The translations under genes were made by a program, and so were the position numbers. Under the pieces are notes generated by a model. It saw nothing but the letters and a program-made list of their open reading frames with translations. It made no database searches and was not told the DNA's origin. DNA of 64,000 nt. Source: Chitinophaga eiseniae. GTDB lineage: Bacteria > Bacteroidota > Bacteroidia > Chitinophagales > Chitinophagaceae. Position 1 is the stretch's first letter; every line of letters starts with the position of its first letter. The DNA lies in assembly GCF_900167135.1 (NCBI RefSeq), contig NZ_FUWZ01000001.1, forward strand, positions 744,001-808,000, written 5' to 3'. Of the stretch, positions 44,412 through 52,746 are shown in pieces.

Positions 44412-45530
44412 TTATATTCTCAGCAGACTGTCCATCGGCACCGTGCGGGGGGCGATCTGTACGCCGTCGCGGATGTTGCGCACACCTTCGCATACGATGC
44501 GGTCGCCGGCTTTAAGGCCGGATTTCACGATGTAGAAATGAGAGAACCGGGCCTGCGGAACGAAATTCCGCATCGTTACCTTGTTGGAAGTGTCTACAAC
44601 GAAGACATAGTTTTTGTCCTGCATTTCAAACACCGCTTTCTGCGGGATGATGATAGCGCTGTCGATTTCCGAGGTGAGCCGCACTTTGCCGCTGGCGCCA
44701 TGTTTCAGGAGCTTGGCGGGGTTGGAGAAGCGGGCCCTGAAGGCGATGGAGCCGGTGGTTTCCTCGAATTCGCTTTCCATGGTTTCAATTTTGCCGACGT
44801 TCGGATAATCGCTGCCGTCAGCGAGTACGAGATGTACCTGGTTGTAGCTGTTGTCGCCTTTGGCGATGGCTTTGCTGTATTGGAGATATTCAGTTTCGGA
44901 AACGTTGAAGTAGGCGTACACTTCACGGGTGTCTGACACGGTGGTCAGCAGGGCGCCTTCGCTGATGAGGCTTCCTTTTTTCAGCGGTAAACGGTCAATA
45001 ACGCCGTCGAAAGGCGCGCGGATACTGGTATAGGAAAGGCGCATGGAAGCGTTGCTTTCGGCGGAACGGGCTTCGTCGATTTTAGCCTCTGCTGCGGCAA
45101 GGCGGGCCTTGGCCACTTCCAGTTCAGAGGCGGCGATCACTTTTTTCTCTACCAGCATTTTCACGCGTTCCAGCTCAAGCGATGCTGATTTCGCTTCCGC
45201 TACCATACTACTGAGGACGGCTTTGGCTTTGGTAAGCTCGGCGCTGTATTCCGCATCGTTGATGCCAAACAACAGCTGCCCTTTTTTTACTTCCTGTCCT
45301 TCATCCACATAAATTTTATCCAGAAAACCACTCACACGGGCACGTATTTCCACATTCTGAACGGCTTGTATATCGGTAACATATGTACGATGCAGCATGG
45401 TGTCCTTTATCACAAGACTGGTAACAGGTAATGATTTCAGGTCCTCATTTCCGGTACTTTCTCCTTTGGTGACGCAACCTGCCACGAATAACGCGAGCAG
45501 TGATGCGTAAATCCCTGTATTTTGACGCAT
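44412..45530 (-). CDS. RND efflux periplasmic adaptor (membrane fusion protein), lipoprotein
   Basis: A 372-residue HlyD/AcrA-type adaptor. The chosen ATG at 45530 gives a lipoprotein signal MRQNTGIYASLLALFVAGC (Cys19); an upstream TTG at 45614 would add 28 residues without signal character. Motifs: VEIRARVSGFLDKIYVDEGQ (lipoyl half, about residues 62-81), an alpha hairpin, TSIRAPFDGVIDRLPLKKGS (second lipoyl half, about 160) and beta-barrel segments to the end. It is the first gene of the efflux operon. No regulator gene is next to it. The upstream 146 bases contain no clear TAnnTTTG box. Confidence 0.94.
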   Translation of the reverse strand: MRQNTGIYASLLALFVAGCVTKGESTGNEDLKSLPVTSLVIKDTMLHRTYVTDIQAVQNVEIRARVSGFLDKIYVDEGQEVKKGQLLFGINDAEYSAELTKAKAVLSSMVAEAKSASLELERVKMLVEKKVIAASELEVAKARLAAAEAKIDEARSAESNASMRLSYTSIRAPFDGVIDRLPLKKGSLISEGALLTTVSDTREVYAYFNVSETEYLQYSKAIAKGDNSYNQVHLVLADGSDYPNVGKIETMESEFEETTGSIAFRARFSNPAKLLKHGASGKVRLTSEIDSAIIIPQKAVFEMQDKNYVFVVDTSNKVTMRNFVPQARFSHFYIVKSGLKAGDRIVCEGVRNIRDGVQIAPRTVPMDSLLRI

Positions 45531-45676
45531 AGATATAACAATATTGGTTCCGGTGAATGCCGGAAGTTTAGTTCTAACACATAGGAAGGCACATTCCGCG
45601 TCAAAAAGCGGCAATGGTTATCATCTCCCTAAAAAAGTAAAAAAGAAATCAATAAAAAACGAAAGGGAGCGTGTAC

Positions 45677-46105
45677 TCAGAATGGCGTAAACCGGAAGAG
45701 AAAACTGTAGTAGGCAGGTAAAAAAGCCTTCTGCCGGGCATATTCGCCTGGCAGGTTTTCTTTGATGAGGCAGTATTGGGACGAACCGCTGTCATCCATA
45801 TAACCCACACGGGTGGCTATACTGAATTGTTGGGAGGAAGCGCTGAGGTAGTACCGCGTTTTACGGCGGTGTTTGGTTGCATGGATGCATTCCCGGTCAT
45901 CTGCGGCGTCATCGGCTTCGATGTGCGGCGGCAGTTTGGAGGCCAGGTGTTCAAGATAATCTTCGAGCGCCGCCTGCCGGTGGATCTGTTCAAACAACAG
46001 GTGTTTGTGCGCAGCCAGCGAGGGCAGCACGCTTGCTGTTAGCTGTGCTATTAACAACAGACAAACAAACATCCAACGTTTTCGTATGTGTGACGATATG
46101 CTCAC
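45677..46105 (-). CDS. Small exported protein of unknown function (start uncertain)
   Basis: A His-, Asp- and Arg-containing protein with no family I recognise. The hydrophobic segment MFVCLLLIAQLTASVLPSLA is a signal peptide core. I place the start at the GTG at 46105 because it supplies the basic IRKR stretch before that core (142 residues); an ATG at 46072 and longer forms are also open. The mature part has HKHLLFEQIHRQAALEDYLE, an acidic-cysteine stretch (EADDAADDRECIHA) and an aromatic C terminus, YYSFLFRFTPF. A match to TAnnTTTG (TAATTTTG, minus strand) lies at 46112-46119, right before the GTG. It sits between hemL and the efflux operon. Confidence 0.55.
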   Translation of the reverse strand: MSISSHIRKRWMFVCLLLIAQLTASVLPSLAAHKHLLFEQIHRQAALEDYLEHLASKLPPHIEADDAADDRECIHATKHRRKTRYYLSASSQQFSIATRVGYMDDSGSSQYCLIKENLPGEYARQKAFLPAYYSFLFRFTPF

Positions 46106-46185
46106 AGAGCACAAAATTAATTTATTTTTTGATTTGCTTATTTGGTATTTGATAATCGGTATGTTACCTTTTTTTAAAATGGTAT

Positions 46186-46216
46186 GAAAAAGGGTTGGCG
46201 AGCGCCAACCCTTTTT
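46186..46216. terminator. Terminator after hemL
   Basis: A 13-bp perfect stem AAAAAGGGTTGGC / GCCAACCCTTTTT with a GAGC loop and T residues on both strands. It closes the minus-strand heme operon. Confidence 0.9.
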
Positions 46217-46246
46217 CATTGAGCAAGATTATAATTATATGTTAAA

Positions 46247-47542
46247 CTATTGTTTGATGGCCTGCATCGCGGCTTTGGCAGCCTGGATGGTGGCATCAAG
46301 CTCTTCTGTGGTCAGCGCATTGCACATAAACCAGCTTTCGAAGGCAGATGGCGGCAGATATACGCCACGTTCCAGCATGGCATGGAAGAAACGGCGGAAT
46401 AGTTCGTTATTGGCAGCGGAGGCGCTGGTGAAGTCAATAATCGGATATTCGGTAAAGTGTACGCTCAGCATGGAGCCCAGGTTATTGATCTGGTACACGC
46501 TGCCGGAGGCGCCAAAGGCTTCGCGGAGGCCTTTCACCAGGTAATCGGCTTTTTCCTGCAGCTGCTGGTAGATAACGGGGTTATCATTCAGCGTTTGCAG
46601 CAGGGTATAACCGGCGATCATGGCGATTGGGTTGCCGCTCAGGGTGCCTGCCTGGTATACTTTCCCGGCGGGTGCCAGGTGCTCCATAATCGTTTTGGGC
46701 CCTGCCACCGCACCTACGGGCATCCCGGCGCCGATAATTTTACCGAAGGTCACCAGGTCGGCGCGGATGCCGAACAGTTCCTGTGCGCCGCCGCGGGCGA
46801 GACGGAAGCCAGTCATCACTTCGTCAAAAATGAGCAGGATGCCGTTGGCATCGCAGAGCTGGCGCAGCCCTTCGAGGAATCCCGGCTGGGGCAGGATACA
46901 ACCCATATTACCGGCCACTGGTTCTACGATGATGGCGGCGATCTGTTCCGGATGGTCTGCGATCAGCTGTTCCACGGCCGGGAGGTTATTATAGGGTGCG
47001 GTCAGTGTATCGTCTGCCACGGTGGCTGTTACCCCGGGAACGGACTGTATGCCGAGCGTGGCCACGCCGCTGCCGGCGCTTACCAGGAATGCGTCTGCAT
47101 GGCCATGGTAACAACCTTCAAACTTGATGAATTTGTTGCGGCCGGTATAGCCACGGGCCAGCCGGATGGCGGTCATACAGGCTTCGGTACCGGAGTTCAC
47201 CATACGCACCATGTCAATATTGGGAACCATGCTGACAATGAGCTCCGCGATTTTTATTTCCAGTTCTGTAGGCGCGCCAAAGGAAGTGGAGAAGGCGGCA
47301 TATTCCTGGATGGCTTTTACCACCGGTTCGTAGGCGTGGCCGAGGATCATGGGGCCCCAGGAATTGATGTAATCAATATAGCTGTTGCCGTCCACATCAT
47401 ACATAAAAGCGCCTTGCGCGCGCTGCATGAATACCGGTACGCCACCTACGCTTTTGAATGCACGTACGGGGGAGTTTACGCCGCCAGGGATGACCTCTTT
47501 GGCTTTCCCGAATAACATTTCACTTTTGCTGTAGCTGTACAT
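46247..47542 (-). CDS. hemL: Glutamate-1-semialdehyde 2,1-aminomutase
   Basis: HemL converts glutamate-1-semialdehyde to 5-aminolevulinate with pyridoxal phosphate, the second step of the C5 heme pathway. The 431 residues begin [20 protein letters not shown]; the cofactor lysine is Lys268 in [17 protein letters not shown], and [20 protein letters not shown] (about 117-136) is the phosphate-binding region. Family length is normal. It is the last gene of the hemA-C-D-E-F-x-B-L series, 59 bases after hemB, and is followed by a terminator. HemA, which makes its substrate, is the first gene of the same series. Confidence 0.97.
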   Translation of the reverse strand: MYSYSKSEMLFGKAKEVIPGGVNSPVRAFKSVGGVPVFMQRAQGAFMYDVDGNSYIDYINSWGPMILGHAYEPVVKAIQEYAAFSTSFGAPTELEIKIAELIVSMVPNIDMVRMVNSGTEACMTAIRLARGYTGRNKFIKFEGCYHGHADAFLVSAGSGVATLGIQSVPGVTATVADDTLTAPYNNLPAVEQLIADHPEQIAAIIVEPVAGNMGCILPQPGFLEGLRQLCDANGILLIFDEVMTGFRLARGGAQELFGIRADLVTFGKIIGAGMPVGAVAGPKTIMEHLAPAGKVYQAGTLSGNPIAMIAGYTLLQTLNDNPVIYQQLQEKADYLVKGLREAFGASGSVYQINNLGSMLSVHFTEYPIIDFTSASAANNELFRRFFHAMLERGVYLPPSAFESWFMCNALTTEELDATIQAAKAAMQAIKQ

Positions 47543-47601
47543 GAAAGGAAATTATTTTATTTAAATATTTTATACAGATAGATCTCCTGCAAGATACTGA
47601 A

Positions 47602-48573
47602 TTAGGCATTCAGCAGTCTTACGGCATCTTTCGCGAAATAGGTGGCGATCAGGTCGGCGCCGGCGCGTTTGATGCTGGTCATGCTTTCCAGGATGGCCTT
47701 GTTCTCGTCGAGCCAGCCGTTTTGCGCGGCGGCCTTGATCATGGCATATTCGCCGCTGACATGGTAGGCGCTAACGGGAACGGTTGTACGGTCTTTGAGG
47801 ATGCGCATAATATCGAGGTAGGCCATGGCGGGCTTTACCATCACGATATCGGCGCCTTCCTCGATGTCCATCAGTGTTTCCTTGATCGCTTCGCGGGAAT
47901 TGGCGTAGTCCATCTGATAGGTCTTTTTGTCGCCGAAGCCGGGAGCGGAGTCCAGCGCATCACGGAAGGGACCGTAGAAGCAGGAAGCATATTTGGCACT
48001 GTAGGCCATGATGCCTGTTTTGTCGAAGCCGTTTTGTTCAAGGATATTACGGATCGCGAGGATGCGGCCGTCCATCATGTCGCTGGGCGCCACGAAATCA
48101 GCGCCGGCCTGTGCGTGGCTGAGGCTCATACGGGCCAGTACTTCCACGGTAGGGTCGTTCACGATTTCGGTGCCTTCCACGATACCATCGTGGCCGTAGC
48201 TGGAGTAGGGGTCCAGCGCCACGTCTGTCATCACTACCATTTCCGGAACAGCATTTTTGATGCCGCGGATGGCGCGCTGCATCAGCCCGTCCGGGTTCAC
48301 CGCTTCGGTACCTTTGTTATCTTTAACGCTGTCGGGCGCTTTCACAAAAAGCAATACACTTTTAATGCCGAGGCTCCATAATTCTTTGGCCTCCCGGATG
48401 GTGAGGTCCAGTGAATACCGGAAATAGCCGGGCATCGAGCTGATCTCTTCCTGCACATTTTCTCCTTCAGTTACAAACAGGGGGGCGATGAAATCGCTCG
48501 GCCGCAATATTGTTTCTGCTACCATTGCACGAATGGCAGGGGAGGTGCGTAGGATACGGTTTCTTCTTATCAT
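47602..48573 (-). CDS. hemB: Delta-aminolevulinic acid dehydratase (porphobilinogen synthase)
   Basis: HemB joins two 5-aminolevulinates into porphobilinogen. The 323-residue protein has both Schiff-base lysines, in IMAYSAKYASCFYGPFRDAL (about 199) and IVMVKPAMAYLDI (about 251). At the metal site, zinc enzymes carry three cysteines, but this reads DVALDPYSSYGHDG (about 118-131), the cysteine-free, magnesium-type version. The start could be either of two adjacent ATGs (48576 or 48573). Upstream lies a gene for a four-helix-bundle protein and A/T-rich repeats, which interrupt the otherwise tight heme operon. Confidence 0.96.
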   Translation of the reverse strand: MIRRNRILRTSPAIRAMVAETILRPSDFIAPLFVTEGENVQEEISSMPGYFRYSLDLTIREAKELWSLGIKSVLLFVKAPDSVKDNKGTEAVNPDGLMQRAIRGIKNAVPEMVVMTDVALDPYSSYGHDGIVEGTEIVNDPTVEVLARMSLSHAQAGADFVAPSDMMDGRILAIRNILEQNGFDKTGIMAYSAKYASCFYGPFRDALDSAPGFGDKKTYQMDYANSREAIKETLMDIEEGADIVMVKPAMAYLDIMRILKDRTTVPVSAYHVSGEYAMIKAAAQNGWLDENKAILESMTSIKRAGADLIATYFAKDAVRLLNA

Positions 48574-48578
48574 CATTT

Positions 48579-48633
48579 TATTTTCGAATTTTTTTATTTT
48601 CGAATTTTTTGATTTACGGATTTTTTGATTTGC
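48579..48633. repeat. A/T-rich repeat, locus 3
   Basis: Units ATTTTCGAATTTTTT (twice) then GATTTACGGATTTTTTGATT. It covers the end of the four-helix-bundle gene: the last codons (SKSKNP) and stop are inside the repeat. It is the inverted counterpart of locus 4 on the other side of that gene. A weaker related stretch is at 46121-46151. Confidence 0.8.
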
Positions 48634-48985
48634 TTAAGTTATCCTTAGCTGTTTTGGCTGTTGCATTAAATATCAACACTAGTTCTTTCGCTTCTTTTAT
48701 CAGTGTGTTGGCCATCGCAGAAGCAACAATCCGCGTAGCTATCAGAATTTCCAGCCAGTATAACGATTCATCAGCTTCTTCCAGCACTACTTTTATTTTA
48801 TATATAAAATCGGGTCTGGATTTGGCGCGGCAGGCAGCTCTGTAATTAGCACCAACACTACCGGCTGATCTGATTAACTGTTTGGCGATTTCATATGCAG
48901 CGGCATTTTTAGGTAAAGTCTCACATAATTGAATAACAGCAATATGAAACTTTTGGGTTCTTTCCTGTAAAGTGAACTTATCCAT
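48614..48985 (-). CDS. Four-helix-bundle protein, 23S rRNA intervening-sequence family
   Basis: A 123-residue protein of the family first seen encoded in 23S rRNA intervening sequences of Leptospira and related to the Avd protein of diversity-generating retroelements. The signature is clear: LIRSAGSVGANYRAACRAKS then DFIYKIKVVLEEADESLYWL, with four amphipathic helices, no signal peptide and a basic surface. Proteins of this family form pentamers and are thought to bind nucleic acid; the cellular role is unknown. It lies on the same strand between hemF and hemB, bracketed by A/T-rich repeats in inverted orientation, and one repeat encodes its last residues. It looks inserted into the heme operon. 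Confidence 0.9.
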   Translation of the reverse strand: MDKFTLQERTQKFHIAVIQLCETLPKNAAAYEIAKQLIRSAGSVGANYRAACRAKSRPDFIYKIKVVLEEADESLYWLEILIATRIVASAMANTLIKEAKELVLIFNATAKTAKDNLSKSKNP

Positions 48986-49082
48986 GGATATTGAGGGTTG
49001 GTTAACAAATCAACGGTTAGTTAATTTACCAAAAATCCGCAATAACCCATTTTATATTTATTTGATCTCCTACCTCATATAT

Positions 49083-49141
49083 CCCCAAAATCCCCAAATC
49101 CCCAAATCCCAAAATCAAAAAATCCCCAAATCCCCAAATCT
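49083..49141. repeat. A/T-rich repeat, locus 4, with G-quadruplex candidate
   Basis: On the plus strand CCCCAAAAT and CCCCAAAT units, an AAAATCAAAAAATC unit at 49111-49124, then two more CCCCAAAT units reaching the hemF stop. On the transcribed minus strand 49083-49110 is four G runs (GGG, GGGG, GGGG, GGGG) separated by ATTT or ATTTT, a full G-quadruplex pattern. It lies between hemF and the four-helix-bundle gene. Confidence 0.88.
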
Positions 49142-50056
49142 CTAAATATTAATCCAGTCGCGCGGCTTCAGCCATTCGGTGAGCTGCGCTTCGGCGCTTC
49201 CGGGTTCCGGATGGAAGTCATATTCCCAGCGGGCTACCGGCGGAAGGCTCATCAGGATGGATTCTGTACGGCCATTGGTTTTTAACCCGAACAAAGTGCC
49301 GCGGTCGTGAATAAGATTGAATTCCACATAACGGCCACGTCTATACGCCTGCCAGCTTCTGTGGGCTTCGGTATAGGGGAGGTCTTTTGTTTTCTCCACG
49401 ATGGGCAGGTAGGCCTTCAGGAAAGCGTTACCGTTGGCTTTGGAGAAAGCGAAAAGTTCTTCTGCGGTTTTTTCCGCATGGGGGCGGAGGTAATCGTAGA
49501 AGATACCGCCGATGCCGCGGGCTTCGTTATTGCGGTGTTTATTCACGAAATATTCATCGCAATGTTTTTTGTATTTCGGGTAGAGGTCTGTGCCGAAGGG
49601 GTCGCAGGCCTCTTTAAACGTGCGGTGGAAATGGTGGCCGTCTTTTTCATCGAGATAATACGGCGTAAGATCGGCGCCGCCGCCAAACCAGCTGTCTTTC
49701 AGCTGTCCGTCCTGGTCATACAGTTCGAAATAGCGGAAATTGGCATGTACCGTGGGCACGAACGGGTTGAGCGGATGGATCACCAGGGAGATGCCGCAGG
49801 CCATGAATTTGCTGTTGTTTACGCCAAACTGTTGCGCCATTACTTCCGGCAGGTCGCCATGTACCACGGAGGTGCTGACGCCGCCTTTTTCAAACACGTT
49901 GCCGTCGGCGATCACGCGGGAGCGGCCGCCGCCGCCGCCGGGACGTTCCCAGTGGTCTTCCCGGAAGGTGGCTTTGCCATCTGTTTTTTCGAAGGCGCTG
50001 CATATTTCATCCTGCAGGTCCCGAATAAAGGTGATGAATTCGTTTTTGATGCTCAT
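49142..50056 (-). CDS. hemF: Coproporphyrinogen III oxidase, oxygen-dependent
   Basis: HemF oxidatively decarboxylates coproporphyrinogen III to protoporphyrinogen IX using molecular oxygen. The 304-residue protein shows FGGGADLTPYYLDEKDGHHF (about residues 125-144, with the substrate-site Asp and His), NEARGIGGIFYDYL and the C-terminal RGRYVEFNLIHDRGT segment. The HemN radical-SAM alternative is not in the window, so heme synthesis here depends on oxygen unless hemN lies elsewhere. It starts 6 bases after hemE and belongs to the tight hemA-C-D-E-F block. The 3' end runs into the repeat at 49083-49141. Confidence 0.97.
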   Translation of the reverse strand: MSIKNEFITFIRDLQDEICSAFEKTDGKATFREDHWERPGGGGGRSRVIADGNVFEKGGVSTSVVHGDLPEVMAQQFGVNNSKFMACGISLVIHPLNPFVPTVHANFRYFELYDQDGQLKDSWFGGGADLTPYYLDEKDGHHFHRTFKEACDPFGTDLYPKYKKHCDEYFVNKHRNNEARGIGGIFYDYLRPHAEKTAEELFAFSKANGNAFLKAYLPIVEKTKDLPYTEAHRSWQAYRRGRYVEFNLIHDRGTLFGLKTNGRTESILMSLPPVARWEYDFHPEPGSAEAQLTEWLKPRDWINI

Positions 50057-50062
50057 GATGGT

Positions 50063-51091
50063 TTAGCCGTGTGCTTTAACAGTTTCAACAAATGCTTTGG
50101 CATGGTCTACCGGTACGTTGGGCAGGATGCCGTGGCCGAGGTTGGCGATATAGCGCTGACGGCCAAAGCCTTTCAGCATTTCCTTCACTGATTTCTCAAT
50201 TTCAGGGATGGGCGCCAGCAGTTTGGCCGGATCGAAGTTGCCCTGCAGGGTGATGTTGCTGCCGGCAAACTGGCGGGCCAGCTCCGGTTTAATGCACCAG
50301 TCGATACCGAGGCCGTGGGCGCCGGTGGCGGCCATGTCTTCCAGCGCAAACCAGGCGCCTTTGGCAAAAACGATGGTCGGGCAAACGTCTTTCATCGCTG
50401 TTACGATCTGGCGGATGTATTGCAGGGAGAAGGTTTCAAAGTCCACCGGGCTGAGCAGGCCACCCCAGGAGTCGAATACCTGTACGGTATCTGCACCGGC
50501 GGCCACCTGTGCTTTCAGGTAAGCGATGGTGGTATCGGTGATCATCTGCAGCAGCTGATGGGCTACGGCAGGTTGCTGGTAACAGAAGGCTTTGGCTTCA
50601 TCGAAAGTTTTGGAGCCTTTGCCCTGTACCATATAGCAGAGTAATGTCCATGGCGCACCAGCGAAGCCGATCAGCGGTACGCGGCCGGCGAGGGTCTGTT
50701 TGGTGAGCTTCAGGGCATCGAACACATAATGCAATCTTTCGTGCACATCGGGAACGCATAAACGTTGAAGATCGTGCGCGCCTTTTACCGGCTGTGGCAG
50801 CAGGGGGCCTATTTTTTCCACCAGCTGTACTTCCATGCCCATCGCCTGCGGCACCACGAGGATATCGGAGAAAATGATGGCGGCATCCACCCCTACCTGG
50901 TCTACCGGCATCACGGTGATTTCAGTGGCCAGTTCAGGATTTTCGCAGCGTTCAAAGAAGCTATATTTATCACGCAGTTTGATGTAATCCGGTAAATAGC
51001 GGCCTGCCTGACGCATCATCCATACGGGCGTGCGGGAAACAGTTTCGCCTCTAAGGGCCTTCAGCAATAAATCATTCTTCAATGCGCTCAT
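50063..51091 (-). CDS. hemE: Uroporphyrinogen decarboxylase
   Basis: HemE removes four carboxyl groups from uroporphyrinogen III to give coproporphyrinogen III. The 342-residue protein has [17 protein letters not shown] (substrate arginines, about residues 20-36), the [13 protein letters not shown] segment, [19 protein letters not shown] and [12 protein letters not shown] choose the ATG at 51091 because it overlaps the hemD stop in an ATGA arrangement, the usual sign of coupled translation; an upstream ATG at 51100 is possible. It is cytoplasmic. Confidence 0.97.
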   Translation of the reverse strand: MSALKNDLLLKALRGETVSRTPVWMMRQAGRYLPDYIKLRDKYSFFERCENPELATEITVMPVDQVGVDAAIIFSDILVVPQAMGMEVQLVEKIGPLLPQPVKGAHDLQRLCVPDVHERLHYVFDALKLTKQTLAGRVPLIGFAGAPWTLLCYMVQGKGSKTFDEAKAFCYQQPAVAHQLLQMITDTTIAYLKAQVAAGADTVQVFDSWGGLLSPVDFETFSLQYIRQIVTAMKDVCPTIVFAKGAWFALEDMAATGAHGLGIDWCIKPELARQFAGSNITLQGNFDPAKLLAPIPEIEKSVKEMLKGFGRQRYIANLGHGILPNVPVDHAKAFVETVKAHG

Positions 51092-51831
51092 TCGTAGCAA
51101 TTAATGTTGTTAAAGTAAAATATAGCTGTTGTCACCATGGACTCCGCATCGGTGACGGGGGCCATGATGATCTTGTTATCGGTGTATTCCCTCAGGAGGG
51201 TGGCGGTGGTGCGGCCGATGGCAAAACATACGGTCTTCAGCGGCAGCCTGTTGGCGGAAAAATAGCTTTTTACCGCACTGGGACTGAAGAACATGATCCC
51301 GTCGTATTCATCGGCCACCACGGTGGGTGTGGGAATATTTTCGTAGATCACGTATTCGTTGACTGTAATACCTGCATTCCGTAGGCCTTGCGGCAGTTCA
51401 TCGCGGCGTTGGTTGCCGCAGAAAAAATGTACTTCGCGGATATTGCCCAGCGCGATGATGGCGGCTGCCAGGTCTTTGCCATAGGAGGCTTCCGCGAGGA
51501 TGGGATTCTCCGGCAGTTCCTGCTGTAAAAGTTGTTTGGTATTGCCGTTTATGCAGCAAACAGGATTGCTGATGACATAAAACGTATCATTATGAAGATA
51601 ATATCTCAGAAAGATATTGGCCGCATGTGCGCTGGTAAAAACGATCGGTATCGTGTTGTCGCTGAATATGCGGGTCATATTTTCTTCTCCCAGCAGATCG
51701 TTGTTGGCCAAAGGTTTTATCTGGATAAAGTCCTGTACTTCCACGGCAATACCGTGATCGCCGGCTTCGGCGATCAGGTTTCCAGGCAGGGGCCTGGTAC
51801 ACAGTATGCGGTATTTGGCATTATCTGGCAT
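51088..51831 (-). CDS. hemD: Uroporphyrinogen-III synthase
   Basis: HemD closes and isomerises hydroxymethylbilane to uroporphyrinogen III. Sequence conservation is low in this family, but the 247 residues show the two-domain pattern: [15 protein letters not shown] at the start, [12 protein letters not shown] (about 63), [20 protein letters not shown] and [11 protein letters not shown] (about 178) and [12 protein letters not shown] near the end. It overlaps the end of hemC by 11 bases and the start of hemE by 4 bases, so the three genes are translationally coupled. Confidence 0.92.
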   Translation of the reverse strand: MPDNAKYRILCTRPLPGNLIAEAGDHGIAVEVQDFIQIKPLANNDLLGEENMTRIFSDNTIPIVFTSAHAANIFLRYYLHNDTFYVISNPVCCINGNTKQLLQQELPENPILAEASYGKDLAAAIIALGNIREVHFFCGNQRRDELPQGLRNAGITVNEYVIYENIPTPTVVADEYDGIMFFSPSAVKSYFSANRLPLKTVCFAIGRTTATLLREYTDNKIIMAPVTDAESMVTTAIFYFNNINCYE

Positions 51832-52741
51832 TTCTGATTTCAGCTACTACTTCAGCGCCGCCCTGTGCCATAATTTCCTCCGCGGCGGCCTGGCCGAGGT
51901 GTTGTGCGGCTGTAGCGGGCACTTCGCGGCTGATGGAGAAGAACCGGGAGCCGTCGAGGCTGCAGAGTTCTCCGCTGAAGTGTATGGTATTATTATCTAT
52001 ATGAGCGTAAGCGCTGATAGGGGTGGTGCATCCGCCCATCAGTGTACGCAGGAATTCGCGTTCGATAGCAGTGGCGAGGGCTGTTTCCGCATGGTTAAAG
52101 GCGGCACAGGCTTCGCGGCAGAAGGTGTCGTCTTCGCGGCATACGGCCACTACGGCGCCCTGTGCGGGAGCGGGCAGCATCCAGTCCAGGTCTATGGCAT
52201 TGGACGGGCGTACGTTGATCCTTTCCAGTCCGGCCACAGCGAAGATGGCGCCGTCCCAGTTTTCCGCTGCCAGTTTCTGCAGGCGGGTGTTGACGTTGCC
52301 GCGCAGGTTGTGCAGCAGGTGTTGCGGATATTTCCGCAGCCACTGTGCCTTGCGGCGTACGCTGCTGGTGGCGATATTAGCCACATAGCCCGGCTGATCG
52401 AGGAAAGCGGTATCGTTTTTATATACCAGCAGGTCTTTTACCGGTCCGCGTTTTAACACGGCTGCCTGTACAATCTGTTGGGGCAGCTGGGTGGGCACGT
52501 CTTTGAAAGAGTGAACGGCGATGTCGATGCGATTGTTGAGCAGCGCCAGGTCGAGGCTTTTGGTGAAGATGCCCTGCACGCCGATTTCGTACAGTGGTGT
52601 AACGAGGTCGATGTCGCCTTCGCTTTTGATGGGCACGAGGGTTGTTTTGTAGCCCTGTGCATTGAGCAGATCATTAACCTGGTGTGCCTGCCATAAGGCC
52701 AGCTGGCTTTCTCGTGTGCCTATCCTGATAATTTTGTCCAT
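51821..52741 (-). CDS. hemC: Porphobilinogen deaminase (hydroxymethylbilane synthase)
   Basis: HemC joins four porphobilinogens into hydroxymethylbilane. The 306-residue protein opens IIRIGTRESQLALWQAHQV. The catalytic Asp region is RIDIAVHSFKDVPTQLP (Asp in the DVPT context, about residue 81). The cysteine that carries the dipyrromethane cofactor is Cys238 in LMGGCTTPISAYA. It starts 5 bases after hemA and overlaps hemD by 11 bases. Length is normal. Confidence 0.97.
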   Translation of the reverse strand: MDKIIRIGTRESQLALWQAHQVNDLLNAQGYKTTLVPIKSEGDIDLVTPLYEIGVQGIFTKSLDLALLNNRIDIAVHSFKDVPTQLPQQIVQAAVLKRGPVKDLLVYKNDTAFLDQPGYVANIATSSVRRKAQWLRKYPQHLLHNLRGNVNTRLQKLAAENWDGAIFAVAGLERINVRPSNAIDLDWMLPAPAQGAVVAVCREDDTFCREACAAFNHAETALATAIEREFLRTLMGGCTTPISAYAHIDNNTIHFSGELCSLDGSRFFSISREVPATAAQHLGQAAAEEIMAQGGAEVVAEIRNAR

Positions 52742-52746
52742 GATGA

